In this document: positions 9,778-18,425 of the stretch, in pieces
Layout: each line of letters opens with the position of its first letter
How positions within the stretch are numbered: position 1 is the stretch's first letter
Source of the DNA: an uncultured Roseicyclus sp.
Lineage (GTDB): Bacteria; Pseudomonadota; Alphaproteobacteria; Rhodobacterales; Rhodobacteraceae
DNA length: 64,000 nucleotides
Direction: 5' to 3'
Assembly (NCBI GenBank): GCA_947500415.1
Contig: CANMRT010000004.1
Location: 310,001 to 374,000, forward strand
Translations under genes and position numbers: made by a program
Notes under the pieces: generated by a model
The model's database searches: none
Told to the model about the DNA's origin: nothing
The model's input: the letters and a program-made list of their open reading frames with translations, nothing else

Positions 9778-11055
9778 CTATTTCCCGATACAGAACCGGG
9801 AGAAAATTTCGCCGAGAATGTTCTCTACATCCACACGGCCAATGACCGAGTCAAGCGCATGGAGGCCGTCTTGCACGTGTTGGGCGGCAATCTCCACCTC
9901 ACCTGAACCGTACAACGTGGTTAACGCCTGCTCAAATTCGCTCACCGCGCGCTGCATACCACCGCGTTGCCGTGCGGAAATCGCGGTTTTTACCTGAGCC
10001 ACACGTTGAGACAGGATGTCGGAGATATCCTTGATGAGCACATCCAACCCTTGCCCCGTAAGGCCCGACAAACCTTCGCCAGTCAAATCGCCTTTGGCAC
10101 CGTATTCCAGGTCGATCTTTCCTTGCAGCGCTGAGGGAACAGCAAAGTCGTCCGTCTTCAGCAAGACCCGTAGATCCGCGGCGGCGGCACGATCAATCGC
10201 GCGGGAGATGCCGATCTTTTCAACCGTATCCCCGGAGTCCCGCAGGCCAGCTGTGTCCAGGAAGGTTACAGCCAAGCCGCCGATGTCCAAGCGCGCCTCG
10301 ATCACGTCGCGTGTAGTTCCGGCGATATCAGACGTGATCGCAATCTCACGGCCCGCCAGCGCGTTCAGGAGGGTGGATTTCCCTGCATTGGGGGCACCTA
10401 GAATCGCAACTTCGAGCCCATCGCGCACCCGTTCCGCCACACGGGAGCCTTCGATTTCGGCAGTGAGGTCTGCGATTAGCCCATTCAGAAGTTCCCGAAC
10501 CTCTGGCGAGACATCCACCGGAACCTCTTCATCAGCGAAATCAATCGTTGCGGTCAGAAGCGCTGCCGCGCGGATACCCATGTCTCTCAGAGCGCCCATT
10601 TTCTTGGACAAAGCGCCAGAGAACACGCGCTGCGCTTGCTGTCGCTGAGCCTCTGTCTCAGCCTCAACCAAATCGCCCAAGCCTTCGACTTGCGCAAGGT
10701 CGAGGCGGTCGTTCAGAAGCGCGCGCTTGGTGAATTCGCCAGCCTCCGCTTCCCGCGCCAAACCGGTGGCGGAAATGGCGGCTTCGACAGCACGGATAAC
10801 GGCGATACTGCCGTGGAGATGCAATTCCAGAACATCTTCGCCCGTAAAGCTATTCGGATCTCGGAAAAATAGCACAAGTGCTTGATCTAGAACGTTATTC
10901 TTCGCATCTCGCACAACACGAAGCGCATGATGCCCCGGCTCGGGCAGCGAACCACACAAGGCCACGCCAATCGGCGCAGCCTCGGGGCCGGATACTCGGA
11001 TAATGGCGACGCCCGCTTTCCCCCGGGCGGTGGCCAGGGCGAAAACGGTGTGCAT
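9778..11055 (-). CDS. mnmE: tRNA modification GTPase MnmE
   Basis: MnmE is the GTPase partner of MnmG in wobble-uridine modification. It has the N-terminal tetrahydrofolate-binding domain, the inserted G domain (P-loop [24 protein letters not shown]) and the C-terminal CIGK tail whose cysteine is conserved. Length 425 is slightly short. The usual NKxD guanine-specificity motif appears as LKTD in the segment [11 protein letters not shown], so the asparagine is not conserved. It sits 12 bp after rho and 2 bp before mnmG. Confidence 0.95.
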   Translation of the reverse strand: MHTVFALATARGKAGVAIIRVSGPEAAPIGVALCGSLPEPGHHALRVVRDAKNNVLDQALVLFFRDPNSFTGEDVLELHLHGSIAVIRAVEAAISATGLAREAEAGEFTKRALLNDRLDLAQVEGLGDLVEAETEAQRQQAQRVFSGALSKKMGALRDMGIRAAALLTATIDFADEEVPVDVSPEVRELLNGLIADLTAEIEGSRVAERVRDGLEVAILGAPNAGKSTLLNALAGREIAITSDIAGTTRDVIEARLDIGGLAVTFLDTAGLRDSGDTVEKIGISRAIDRAAAADLRVLLKTDDFAVPSALQGKIDLEYGAKGDLTGEGLSGLTGQGLDVLIKDISDILSQRVAQVKTAISARQRGGMQRAVSEFEQALTTLYGSGEVEIAAQHVQDGLHALDSVIGRVDVENILGEIFSRFCIGK

Positions 11056-11067
11056 TGCGCGGCGCCC

Positions 11068-12339
11068 TTAGGTGTTCATTGAGTCGAAGAACTCAGAATT
11101 GGACTTCGTCTGTTTGAGCTTTGAGATCAGGAACTCGATGGCATCGGTCGTGCCCATCGGGTTCAAGATGCGGCGAAGAACGAAGGTCTTGGCCAGGTCG
11201 CTTTTGTCGACCAGCAGATCCTCTTTCCTTGTGCCGGACTTAAGGATGTCCATCGCGGGGTAAACGCGCTTGTCGGCGATCTTGCGATCCAGAACGATTT
11301 CGCTGTTACCCGTGCCTTTGAATTCTTCGAAGATCACCTCGTCCATCCGACTGCCGGTGTCGATCAGCGCGGTGGCGATGATCGTGAGCGAGCCGCCTTC
11401 CTCGATATTCCGCGCAGCACCAAAGAAACGCTTGGGGCGTTGCAGGGCGTTCGCATCCACACCACCGGTCAGAACCTTGCCTGACGACGGAACAACGGTG
11501 TTGAACGCACGACCCAGACGGGTGATCGAGTCGAGCAGGATTACAACATCGCGCTTGTGTTCAACCAGACGCTTCGCCTTTTCGATGACCATCTCGGACA
11601 CAGCCACGTGGCGCGTCGCGGGTTCGTCAAAGGTAGAGGACACAACCTCCCCCTTCACCGAGCGCTGCATGTCGGTGACTTCTTCGGGGCGTTCGTCGAT
11701 CAGAAGAACGATCAGGTAGCACTCGGGATGATTGGTCTCGATCGAATGCGCGATGTTCTGCATCAGAACCGTCTTACCGGTGCGCGGCGGCGCGGTGATC
11801 AACGCACGCTGGCCTTTGCCGATGGGCGCGACGAGGTCAATGATACGAGCAGAACGGTCTTTGATGGTGGGATCTTCGATCTCCATCTTCAGACGCTCAT
11901 CAGGGTATAGTGGCGTCAGGTTGTCGAAGGCGACCTTATGACGGGCCTTCTCAGGTGCCTCGAAATTGATAAGCGTGCAGGTGACCAGGCAGAAATACCG
12001 CTCACTCTCCTTGGGTGCGGTGATGACACCTTCGACGGTGTCTCCGGTGCGCAGGGAATGCAGGCGGATCATCTCGGGCGAGACATAGATGTCATCGGGA
12101 CCGGGAAGGTAGTTGGCCTCAGGGCTGCGTAGGAAACCGAAGCCGTCTTGCAGAACCTCAAGCACACCGTCACCGGAGATTTCCCAGCCTTCCTCCGCCC
12201 GCTCGCGCAGGATCTCGAACATCATGTCGCCTTTGCGCATGGTCGAGGCGTTCTCGATCTCAAGCTCTTCCGCCATGGCCAAAAGGTCTTTGGGCGATTT
12301 GGCTTTCAGATCAGCAAGGCTGAGGGATTCGGTTGTCAT
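11068..12339 (-). CDS. rho: Transcription termination factor Rho
   Basis: Rho is the hexameric RNA helicase that ends factor-dependent transcription. The 423-residue protein has the N-terminal helical bundle, the primary RNA site ([22 protein letters not shown] region split by residues 80-105), the P-loop APPRTGKT, the Walker [15 protein letters not shown] and the secondary RNA-binding loop. It is the gene nearest the candidate origin on this side and is transcribed away from it, leading the rho-mnmE-mnmG-rsmG-parA-parB unit. Confidence 0.97.
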   Translation of the reverse strand: MTTESLSLADLKAKSPKDLLAMAEELEIENASTMRKGDMMFEILRERAEEGWEISGDGVLEVLQDGFGFLRSPEANYLPGPDDIYVSPEMIRLHSLRTGDTVEGVITAPKESERYFCLVTCTLINFEAPEKARHKVAFDNLTPLYPDERLKMEIEDPTIKDRSARIIDLVAPIGKGQRALITAPPRTGKTVLMQNIAHSIETNHPECYLIVLLIDERPEEVTDMQRSVKGEVVSSTFDEPATRHVAVSEMVIEKAKRLVEHKRDVVILLDSITRLGRAFNTVVPSSGKVLTGGVDANALQRPKRFFGAARNIEEGGSLTIIATALIDTGSRMDEVIFEEFKGTGNSEIVLDRKIADKRVYPAMDILKSGTRKEDLLVDKSDLAKTFVLRRILNPMGTTDAIEFLISKLKQTKSNSEFFDSMNT

Positions 12340-12363
12340 GGGAATTCTTCCATAGATCGACTG

Positions 12364-12379
12364 CCTGACATTGGTCAGG
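12364..12379 (-). other. Hairpin in the rho leader
   Basis: CCTGAC-ATTG-GTCAGG forms a perfect 6-bp stem with a 4-nt loop 25 bp upstream of the rho start. A second short hairpin (CTCCG-GA-CGGAG) is at 12411-12422. Both would be in the 5' leader of rho mRNA, where autoregulation is known in other bacteria. The role here is not shown. Confidence 0.35.
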
Positions 12380-12487
12380 GCGGCGAAGGTCTGTCATAGT
12401 GAGGCTGCGTCTCCGGACGGAGTGCAAGAATGGGAGGTAAGGACTTCCCTTTTCTATGTCAACGCGCAGGTGTTTGCGGCGCCCACC

Positions 12488-12531
12488 AATAAATAAGAAA
12501 AAGAAAAGAAGAAGATTGTTGTTTGTTGTTG
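12488..12531. other. AT-rich tract, candidate DNA unwinding element
   Basis: A run of A/G-rich then T/G-rich sequence (starting AATAAATAAG) stands out in a high-GC genome and lies just beside the best DnaA-box-like site. This is the usual layout of an origin unwinding element. The call rests on composition and position only. Confidence 0.45.
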
Positions 12532-12568
12532 TGCCGTGGATTTCCGAGAAAACTCAGAATTGAGGGAG

Positions 12569-12577
12569 TTATCCACG
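12569..12577 (+). other. DnaA-box-like site
   Basis: TTATCCACG differs from the consensus TTATCCACA only at the last base. It lies in the non-coding stretch between rho and maf, about 38 bp from the AT-rich tract. Confidence 0.6.
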
Positions 12578-12684
12578 GGGTTATTGGAGTTTGATTCATT
12601 GGTTGAAGATAGCCTTTGAGTATGTTGAAAGTGATTTTAGGTATTTAGTACAGTAACTTACGAGATATGCGCGCCGGAAAAACC

Positions 12685-12693
12685 TGTGGACAA
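12685..12693 (-). other. DnaA-box-like site
   Basis: Read on the minus strand this is TTGTCCACA, one mismatch from TTATCCACA. A weaker third candidate, ATTTCCACA (two mismatches), is at 12854-12862 just before maf. Confidence 0.5.
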
Positions 12694-12876
12694 GGCATTC
12701 ATTGCAGATGCAAACATCTGTCGTCTAAGTTTCCCAGAGAAGATTCCACACCCGGGCAAAACGCCTTGATCGTTCTTCGAAAAACCGGCGAACTTGGGCG
12801 CAAGACGCGGAACTTGCTGAACGGTTCACATTCCGCCCATAGTGATCCGCGAGATTTCCACAGAGTTCCCCAGAAG

Positions 12877-13476
12877 ATGGTTAGCCTTATCCTTGCCTCC
12901 TCCTCCCCCATCCGGTGGGAGATGCTGGAAAACGCCGGCCTGACGGTCGAATCGCGGCCCGCGCGTGTGGACGAAGCGGCGATCCGCGAATCGTTGCAGG
13001 CCGAAGGGGCTGGGCCACGCGACGTGGCGGATACATTGGCCGAATTCAAAGCGCGTAAGGTGGCGGAAGGTGTGGGTCCTGAGACGTTGGTGCTGGGCTG
13101 CGATCAGTTGTTGGCGTTGAAGGGTGAAATCTTCGGGAAGGCGCGTGATGTGGCGGAAGCAGGCGAGCATTTGAAGCGCTTGCAAGGGAAGACGCATCAT
13201 CTGATGTCCGCCGCTGTGCTTTATGAAGACAACAAGCCGGTCTGGCGGCACGTCGGCGTCGTTCGCATGACGATGCATTCGCTGTCTGACGCGCAGATCG
13301 AAGATTATCTGGCGCAGGCCTGGCCAGAAGTCTCCTATTGCGTCGGGGCCTATCAAGCCGAGAAGTTTGGTGCGCGGCTTTTTTCGCGGATTGAAGGCGA
13401 TTGGTTCTCGGTCCTTGGGTTGCCGTTGCTTGAGATCCTTTCCCATCTGCGATTGCGCGATATGTTGGGCACATGA
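12877..13476 (+). CDS. maf: Maf-family nucleotide pyrophosphatase
   Basis: Maf proteins hydrolyse non-canonical nucleoside triphosphates. The 199-residue protein begins with LILASSSPIRWEMLENAGL, the family substrate loop. The active-site block reads LGCDQLLAL, closer to the SDQ form of the YceF (7-methyl-GTP) subgroup than to the ADT form of dTTP/UTP enzymes, so a YceF-like specificity is inferred. I use the ATG at 12877; the frame stays open upstream to 12667 but that part would run through the candidate origin and has no family similarity I recognise. It overlaps aroE by 4 bp. Confidence 0.92.
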   Translation: MVSLILASSSPIRWEMLENAGLTVESRPARVDEAAIRESLQAEGAGPRDVADTLAEFKARKVAEGVGPETLVLGCDQLLALKGEIFGKARDVAEAGEHLKRLQGKTHHLMSAAVLYEDNKPVWRHVGVVRMTMHSLSDAQIEDYLAQAWPEVSYCVGAYQAEKFGARLFSRIEGDWFSVLGLPLLEILSHLRLRDMLGT

Positions 13477-14309
13477 GCAAAGACATGATCCCCCTGGCTG
13501 GCGTGATTGGCGATCCCATCGCCCATTCCCTATCGCCGCGCCTGCACGGCCATTGGCTGAAGCGCTATGGGCTGAAGGGGCATTACGTGCCGCTGCACAT
13601 CAACCACACAGATTTGCCCGAGGCGCTGGGCGTTCTGCCGCGTATGGGATTTGTCGGTGCCAATGTGACGCTTCCCCATAAAGAGCTGGTGCTGTCGCTG
13701 TCCGATAGCGTGACTGACCGTGCGGCGTTGATCGGGGCCGCGAATACCCTGACCTTCACGGCGGATGGGCGCATTCAGGCGGATAATACGGATGGGATGG
13801 GGTTCCTTTCGAATATTCGACAAAGCTTGCCGGGGTGGACGGCGTCGGCTGGTCCCGCGCTGGTCTTGGGTTCGGGCGGGGCCGCGAAGGCGATTGTGTC
13901 CGGCCTGATCTCAGACGGCGCGCCGATTGTGCACGTCGCCAACCGTACAAGGGCACGGGCCGATGGTTTGCGCGAACAATTCGGGGCACGCGTTTCGCCG
14001 ATAGATTGGACGCAGATTGCCGACCTGGTGGGCGATTGCGCGTTGATTGTGAACACGACCGCTCTGGGGATGGAAGGGCAAGCGCCCTTGTCCATCGACC
14101 TGTCGCGGCTTTCGCCCCCGACCGTGGTGACGGACATCGTCTACACGCCGCTTGAAACCGATCTGTTGCGAGAGGCGGCGGAACGAGGCTGCGAAACCGT
14201 AGATGGGTTGGGCATGTTGCTACATCAAGCCGTGCCGGGATTTGAGCGGTGGTTCAGCTACACGCCAATGGTCGATGACGACCTGCGCGCGGCGGTTCTT
14301 GGCGGATGA
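13473..14309 (+). CDS. aroE: Shikimate dehydrogenase
   Basis: AroE reduces 3-dehydroshikimate to shikimate with NADPH in aromatic amino acid synthesis. N-terminal substrate motifs are GDPIAHSLSPRLHG and the catalytic-lysine block NVTLPHKE (lysine near residue 70). The Rossmann glycine motif GSGGAAKAI is near residue 130. It is 278 residues, typical. Start and stop overlap maf and coaE by 4 bp each, so translation is probably coupled through the set. Confidence 0.95.
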   Translation: MSKDMIPLAGVIGDPIAHSLSPRLHGHWLKRYGLKGHYVPLHINHTDLPEALGVLPRMGFVGANVTLPHKELVLSLSDSVTDRAALIGAANTLTFTADGRIQADNTDGMGFLSNIRQSLPGWTASAGPALVLGSGGAAKAIVSGLISDGAPIVHVANRTRARADGLREQFGARVSPIDWTQIADLVGDCALIVNTTALGMEGQAPLSIDLSRLSPPTVVTDIVYTPLETDLLREAAERGCETVDGLGMLLHQAVPGFERWFSYTPMVDDDLRAAVLGG

Positions 14310-14878
14310 TTGTCCTTGGCCTGACCGGGTCTATCGGGATGGGAAAAAGCACAACAGCGCAGATGTTTCGGGAGCGGGGCGTACCGGTCTGGGATGCCGA
14401 CGCGACGGTTCACGAACTTTATGCACCGGGCGGGCCGGCGCCGGATCTGTTGAACGCTGCATTTCCGGGTTCGGTTGGGGCGTACGGTCATGTGGATCGC
14501 GGACATTTGCGGGAACTGATCGCGGAAGATCCAAGCGTTCTCGACCGTATCAATGCCATCGTTCATCCGCTGGTCGCGCAAAGCCGGGCCGAGTTTCTTG
14601 CGAGCCGTGACGGATTGGTCGTTCTGGACGTGCCGCTCTTGTTCGAAACCGGCCTCGATGCCGCTTGCGACAAGGTTGCCGTTGTGTCGGTTGATGCCGA
14701 AACCCAACGCGCGCGGGTGTTGGAGAGGGGCACGATGACGGAAGAGGATTTCGCAAATATTCTGTCACGCCAGACCCCAGATGCCGAGAAATGCGACCGC
14801 GCCGACTACATCATAGACACTTCCACGATAGATATGGCACAAGATGCGGTGTCCAAAATCGTAGCAGAGCTGACCTGA
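14306..14878 (+). CDS. coaE: Dephospho-CoA kinase
   Basis: CoaE phosphorylates dephospho-CoA, the last step of coenzyme A synthesis. The P-loop [13 protein letters not shown] is at residues 4-16, [10 protein letters not shown] follows, and [12 protein letters not shown] is the conserved CoA-binding region. Length 190 is normal for the family. It lies between aroE (4-bp overlap) and dnaQ (1 bp gap). Confidence 0.95.
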   Translation: MIVLGLTGSIGMGKSTTAQMFRERGVPVWDADATVHELYAPGGPAPDLLNAAFPGSVGAYGHVDRGHLRELIAEDPSVLDRINAIVHPLVAQSRAEFLASRDGLVVLDVPLLFETGLDAACDKVAVVSVDAETQRARVLERGTMTEEDFANILSRQTPDAEKCDRADYIIDTSTIDMAQDAVSKIVAELT

Positions 14879-14879
14879 G

Positions 14880-15578
14880 ATGAGAGAAATCGTCCTCGAT
14901 ACCGAAACCACGGGCCTCAACCCTTTCGACACTCCGCGTCATCGGATCGTTGAGATCGGGGCGGTGGAATTGGTTAATCAAGTGCCGACGGGCAAGACCT
15001 ATCATCAATACATCAACCCCGAACGCGGAATGCCGAACGAGGCATTTGAGGTGCATGGCATCGGCGATGATTTTCTCGCAGACAAACCTCTGTTCGCCGC
15101 CGTCGCGCAGGAGTTTCTCGATTTCGTGGGTGACGCCAAGATGGTGATCCACAACGCTGAATTCGATATGCGATTTTTGAATGCGGAGCTTGAGTGGGCG
15201 AACAAACCGCTGCTTCCCAACGATCAGGCCCTCGATACGTTAAAAATCGCGCGCAGCCGGTTTCCCGGCTCCCCCGCGTCACTGGATGCCCTCTGCCGCC
15301 GGTTCGGCATCGACAATTCCAACCGCACGTTGCACGGCGCATTACTCGACTCGGAGATCTTGGCCGAGGTCTATCTGGAACTGACAGGTGGAAAGCAGCC
15401 AGATTTCGCTCTGTCGCAAACGCAGTCCCGCCAGAATACGGCCGATCAGGGTGAGGATTGGCGGCCGAAACCGCGCCCCGCCGCACTGGCAAACCGTGTC
15501 ACGGAAAACGAAAGGGCCGCACATGCGGCCTTTGTCGAAGGTCTTGGGGAAAGCGCGCTCTGGACGCGCTTCCAGTAA
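14880..15578 (+). CDS. dnaQ: DNA polymerase III epsilon subunit (proofreading exonuclease)
   Basis: DnaQ is the 3'-5' exonuclease subunit of the replicative polymerase. The DEDDh exonuclease motifs are clear: DTETTG (residues 7-12), [11 protein letters not shown] and [14 protein letters not shown]. The C-terminal tail after about residue 185 is less conserved and would hold the polymerase alpha contact. It closes the maf-aroE-coaE-dnaQ unit and converges on secB with one base between the stop codons. Confidence 0.95.
   Translation: MREIVLDTETTGLNPFDTPRHRIVEIGAVELVNQVPTGKTYHQYINPERGMPNEAFEVHGIGDDFLADKPLFAAVAQEFLDFVGDAKMVIHNAEFDMRFLNAELEWANKPLLPNDQALDTLKIARSRFPGSPASLDALCRRFGIDNSNRTLHGALLDSEILAEVYLELTGGKQPDFALSQTQSRQNTADQGEDWRPKPRPAALANRVTENERAAHAAFVEGLGESALWTRFQ
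15502..15533 (-). terminator. Candidate secB terminator inside dnaQ
   Basis: GGCCGC-ACAT-GCGGCC forms a 6-bp GC stem (15515-15530), extended by AAA/TTT around a bulged G. On the minus strand it is followed by CTTTCGTTTT, and it starts about 47 bp after the secB stop. That places a possible intrinsic terminator of secB within the end of the dnaQ coding sequence. Confidence 0.4.
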
Positions 15579-15579
15579 A

Positions 15580-16095
15580 TCAGGCGGTGCCAGCGGGCGG
15601 TTGTTGCGCCTGACGGGCCTGAAGCTGCTGACGATAAAGCGCCACGAAATCCATCTGATCGAGGTTCAGCGGCGGATAGCCACCGTCACGCGTTACGTCC
15701 GAGATGATGCGGCGCACAAACGGGAACAGCATCCGGGGGCATTCGATCATCAGAAATGGATGCAACTGCTGCTCGGCAATATTCTCGATGGAGAAGACGC
15801 CGCCATACTCAAGCTCAATCAGGAAAACCGACTTCGGCTCATCTTCCTTGGTTTTCGATTCGACCTTCAGTTTCATGATGACGTCGTATTGGTTTTCGGT
15901 CGTGCGTTTGCGGGCGTCGAGGGCCACCTGAACCTGAATGTCCGGCTGACCCTGCGCTACGACAGCGTTTTGCACGGCGGCATTTTCAAACGACAGGTCG
16001 CGGATGAACTGGCCAAGGATCTGCATCTTGGGAAGTTGGGCGGCCGGCTGGGCCGCGCCGTTTTCGGTATCGCCATTGGCCGAAGCGTCGGACAT
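15580..16095 (-). CDS. secB: Protein-export chaperone SecB
   Basis: SecB is the tetrameric cytoplasmic chaperone that holds preproteins unfolded for SecA. The 171-residue protein has PKMQILGQFIRDLSFENAA at residues about 24-42, IELEYGGVFSIEN and the C-terminal block LFPFVRRIISDVTRDGGYPPLNLDQMDFVALY, all diagnostic. The N-terminal 20 and C-terminal 15 residues are low-complexity, as in other alphaproteobacteria. It converges on dnaQ and is followed upstream by fxsA on the same strand. Confidence 0.96.
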   Translation of the reverse strand: MSDASANGDTENGAAQPAAQLPKMQILGQFIRDLSFENAAVQNAVVAQGQPDIQVQVALDARKRTTENQYDVIMKLKVESKTKEDEPKSVFLIELEYGGVFSIENIAEQQLHPFLMIECPRMLFPFVRRIISDVTRDGGYPPLNLDQMDFVALYRQQLQARQAQQPPAGTA

Positions 16096-16151
16096 GCGTC
16101 ATTCTCCTGAAACTAAAGTCGCAGGCGACATAACAGGCCCGCGACCGGGCC

Positions 16152-16619
16152 TCAATGGCGTGTCCAACCGGAAGGACCTGCGGGGCGATCTTCATCGGCG
16201 TCACTGTAGGTGCCTTCAATGATCGTCTCATCCTGCTGCGGCTGCCATCCGCGATCCGTGTTCACCGTGTGAACGGTCACGCGCTTCTTGGCCTCGCGCA
16301 GAACGAAGTTGCGCACGCCCGGCACCAGCAGGGCAAAGCCCACGATGTCGGTGAAAAACCCCGGCGTCAGCAAAAGCGCGCCGGAAAACAGGATCATCGC
16401 GCCATGGGCCAGCGGCTCTGTCGGGTCGCGGAGATCATCAAAAGACGTCCGCAATTGCGCCATCGCCTGCGCCCCCTGGCTCTTCACCAGCATGGTTCCG
16501 GCAATCGCCGTCAGCACCACAATCGCCAATGTGGGCCACAATCCAAGCCATCCGCCGACTTGAATAAATAAAGCTATCTCGATCAACGGGACCGCAATGA
16601 ACAACAAAAGCAGGCGCAT
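16152..16619 (-). CDS. fxsA: FxsA family membrane protein
   Basis: A small membrane protein (155 residues) of the FxsA family; overproduction of the E. coli member affects exclusion of phage T7 by F, but the native role is not known. Hydrophobic segments are at about residues 3-20, 25-45 and 75-100 ([24 protein letters not shown]), the last being the family signature. The C-terminal 55 residues are polar and variable. It is divergent from the Tim44-like gene and upstream of secB. Confidence 0.9.
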   Translation of the reverse strand: MRLLLLFIAVPLIEIALFIQVGGWLGLWPTLAIVVLTAIAGTMLVKSQGAQAMAQLRTSFDDLRDPTEPLAHGAMILFSGALLLTPGFFTDIVGFALLVPGVRNFVLREAKKRVTVHTVNTDRGWQPQQDETIIEGTYSDADEDRPAGPSGWTRH

Positions 16620-16742
16620 GGGCGCGTTTCCTCTGACAAATGGCCTTATGCCGCAGATGGGCCGTCATGGACTTGACCCCACCCCTGCCTTACATATGTG
16701 GCTGCTACACCGGTTTTGAACCCATTCCCCCGCCGAGGTGCC

Positions 16743-17402
16743 ATGAACTCGTCTCTTTTGTCCTTGCTGGTCCTGGCCGGCGTCGCGATTTTTCTTATCC
16801 TGCGCCTGCGCTCAGTCCTTGGGTCCCGCGAGGGGTATGAACGCCCGCCCGCCCGCCCCGGAGCATCCGGAAGTGGAGCCCGCCGTGAGTTTGAAGTGAT
16901 CGACGGCGGCCCGGACGAAGATATCACCGACCATGTCGAAGATGGTTCCGACGGCGCCAAAGCGCTCGCTGCCATGAAGATGGCCGAGCCGGGCTTTAAC
17001 GTCGGTGAATTCTTGGGCGGCGCGCGTCAGGCCTATGAGATGATCCTGATGTCCTTCGAAAGCGGCGATGTTGACGGTCTGAAGCCATTCCTCGCCGATG
17101 ATGTGATGGAGACCTTCGAGACGGTCATAAACCAGCGCAACGAACAGGGCCTGAGCATTGAGGCCGAATTTGTCGGCGTACGTGACATCGCCCTGCAATC
17201 GGCGACTTTCGACCGCGACACGAACTTGGCCGAGATCACCGTGCGGTTCGTGGGGGAGCTGACCAGCGTCGTCCGCAATTCCGACCGGGAGATCATCGAA
17301 GGCGATCCATCTGAGATTAAGCGCCAACGCGATGTCTGGACCTTCGCGCGCACGATGGGTGCCGATGATCCGAACTGGGCCCTGGTGGCAACTGACGGAT
17401 GA
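16743..17402 (+). CDS. Tim44-like domain protein
   Basis: A 219-residue protein with one N-terminal membrane segment (LLSLLVLAGVAIFLILRL), a polar linker and a C-terminal Tim44/TimA-like domain (ADDVMETFETVINQRNEQG to RDVWTFAR). Alphaproteobacterial homologues are inner-membrane anchored and proposed ancestors of mitochondrial Tim44; the bacterial role is uncertain. I use the ATG at 16743, right before the membrane segment; the frame extends to 16698 without a better start. It leads a Tim44-mltA-smr set. Confidence 0.88.
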   Translation: MNSSLLSLLVLAGVAIFLILRLRSVLGSREGYERPPARPGASGSGARREFEVIDGGPDEDITDHVEDGSDGAKALAAMKMAEPGFNVGEFLGGARQAYEMILMSFESGDVDGLKPFLADDVMETFETVINQRNEQGLSIEAEFVGVRDIALQSATFDRDTNLAEITVRFVGELTSVVRNSDREIIEGDPSEIKRQRDVWTFARTMGADDPNWALVATDG

Positions 17403-17405
17403 ACG

Positions 17406-18422
17406 ATGGGACTGCGCGCGGTTGCGATTGCTCTGGCGCTTACCGCCACGGCTGCCACGGCAGATGAACCCGTGCAGCTTCTGACGTTCGACGATCTGGA
17501 TGGATGGGCCGAGGATGATCATTCCGCGGCCCTTTCCGTTTTTCGCAACACTTGCATGGATCTTGAGGGCTCGGATTGGGAGGCCTTATGCGCGGTCGCC
17601 GAAACAGCCCCCGACGCGCGTACTTTCTTTGAGCTATTCTTTCGGCCTGTGCTGATCGGCGGCGAAGACCCGGCGCTGTTCACCGGTTACTACGAGCCGG
17701 AGTTAAGCGGGTCCCGCAATCGCACCAGCCGCTATCGCTATCCCGTCTACCGCTTACCGCCTGAAGTGAACGGTCAATGGCTGTCACGGCGGGAGATTGA
17801 AGAAACCCGTGTGCTGGAAGGCCGTGGGCTTGAGATTGCTTGGGTCGATGACCCGGTGGAGCTGTTCTTTCTGCAAATTCAGGGCTCAGGTCGTATCCGG
17901 CTGGCCGAGGGCGGTTTCCTGCGCGTCGGATATGGCGGGCGGAACGGGCATGAATACCGCTCCGTCGGGCAAGAGCTTGTCCGGCGCGGTGTCTATCAAC
18001 CTCATCAGGTTTCGGCCCAGGTGATCCAGGCATGGGTCCGGCGCAACCCGGTCGCCGGGCAAACGTTGCTGCACCATAACCCCAGCTATGTGTTTTTCCG
18101 CGAGGTTGATATCGCCGACCCGAACCTTGGCCCACTGGGTGCGATGAACCGGAACATCACACCCCACAGGACGATTGCTGTGGACCCCGATTACACGCCG
18201 CTTGGTGCTCCGGTCTGGATTGAGAAAGATGGCGACGGCCCCATCCGTCGCTTGATGATCGCGCAGGATACCGGCGGCGCGATCCAGGGGCCGCAACGGG
18301 CGGACATTTTCTTTGGTTTCGGGGATGAGGCCGGGGATGCGGCGGGCGTAATCCGTGATCCTGGTCGCATGGTCGTTTTGCTGCCCATCGAGCGCGCGCA
18401 TCAGCTGATCCCGGACGCGTGA
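17406..18422 (+). CDS. mltA: Membrane-bound/periplasmic lytic murein transglycosylase A
   Basis: MltA cleaves the MurNAc-GlcNAc bond of peptidoglycan to leave 1,6-anhydro ends. A cleavable signal peptide is visible (MGLRAVAIALALTATAATA), with no lipobox cysteine, so this copy is likely soluble in the periplasm rather than a lipoprotein. The MltA domain starts at FTGYYEPELSGS, and the C-terminal 3D domain has IAQDTGGAIQGPQRADIFFG with the expected aspartates. Length is 338. It is 3 bp from the Tim44-like gene and 3 bp before smr. Confidence 0.93.
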   Translation: MGLRAVAIALALTATAATADEPVQLLTFDDLDGWAEDDHSAALSVFRNTCMDLEGSDWEALCAVAETAPDARTFFELFFRPVLIGGEDPALFTGYYEPELSGSRNRTSRYRYPVYRLPPEVNGQWLSRREIEETRVLEGRGLEIAWVDDPVELFFLQIQGSGRIRLAEGGFLRVGYGGRNGHEYRSVGQELVRRGVYQPHQVSAQVIQAWVRRNPVAGQTLLHHNPSYVFFREVDIADPNLGPLGAMNRNITPHRTIAVDPDYTPLGAPVWIEKDGDGPIRRLMIAQDTGGAIQGPQRADIFFGFGDEAGDAAGVIRDPGRMVVLLPIERAHQLIPDA

Positions 18423-18425
18423 GAC

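Larger units (their letters stand above)
12340..12876. other. Candidate chromosome replication origin (oriC), intergenic
   Basis: A 537-bp non-coding stretch between rho (leftward) and maf (rightward). It holds one strong and one fair DnaA-box-like 9-mer, a weaker third, an A/T-rich purine then T/G-rich tract (12488-12531) and three GANTC sites (12326, 12593, 12742), the CcrM methylation target. Known context supports it: in Caulobacter the origin is flanked on one side by a cluster including rho, trmE, gidA, gidB, parA and parB, and on the other by maf, aroE, coaE, dnaQ and secB, which is exactly the order here. hemE and the RP001-type gene that touch the Caulobacter origin are missing. Assignment is inference; replication start has not been shown. 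Confidence 0.7.

Noticed and set aside
12667-12876. In-frame N-terminal extension of maf
   Set aside because: It would run through the candidate origin and its DnaA-box-like sites, and the added 70 residues do not resemble Maf proteins.
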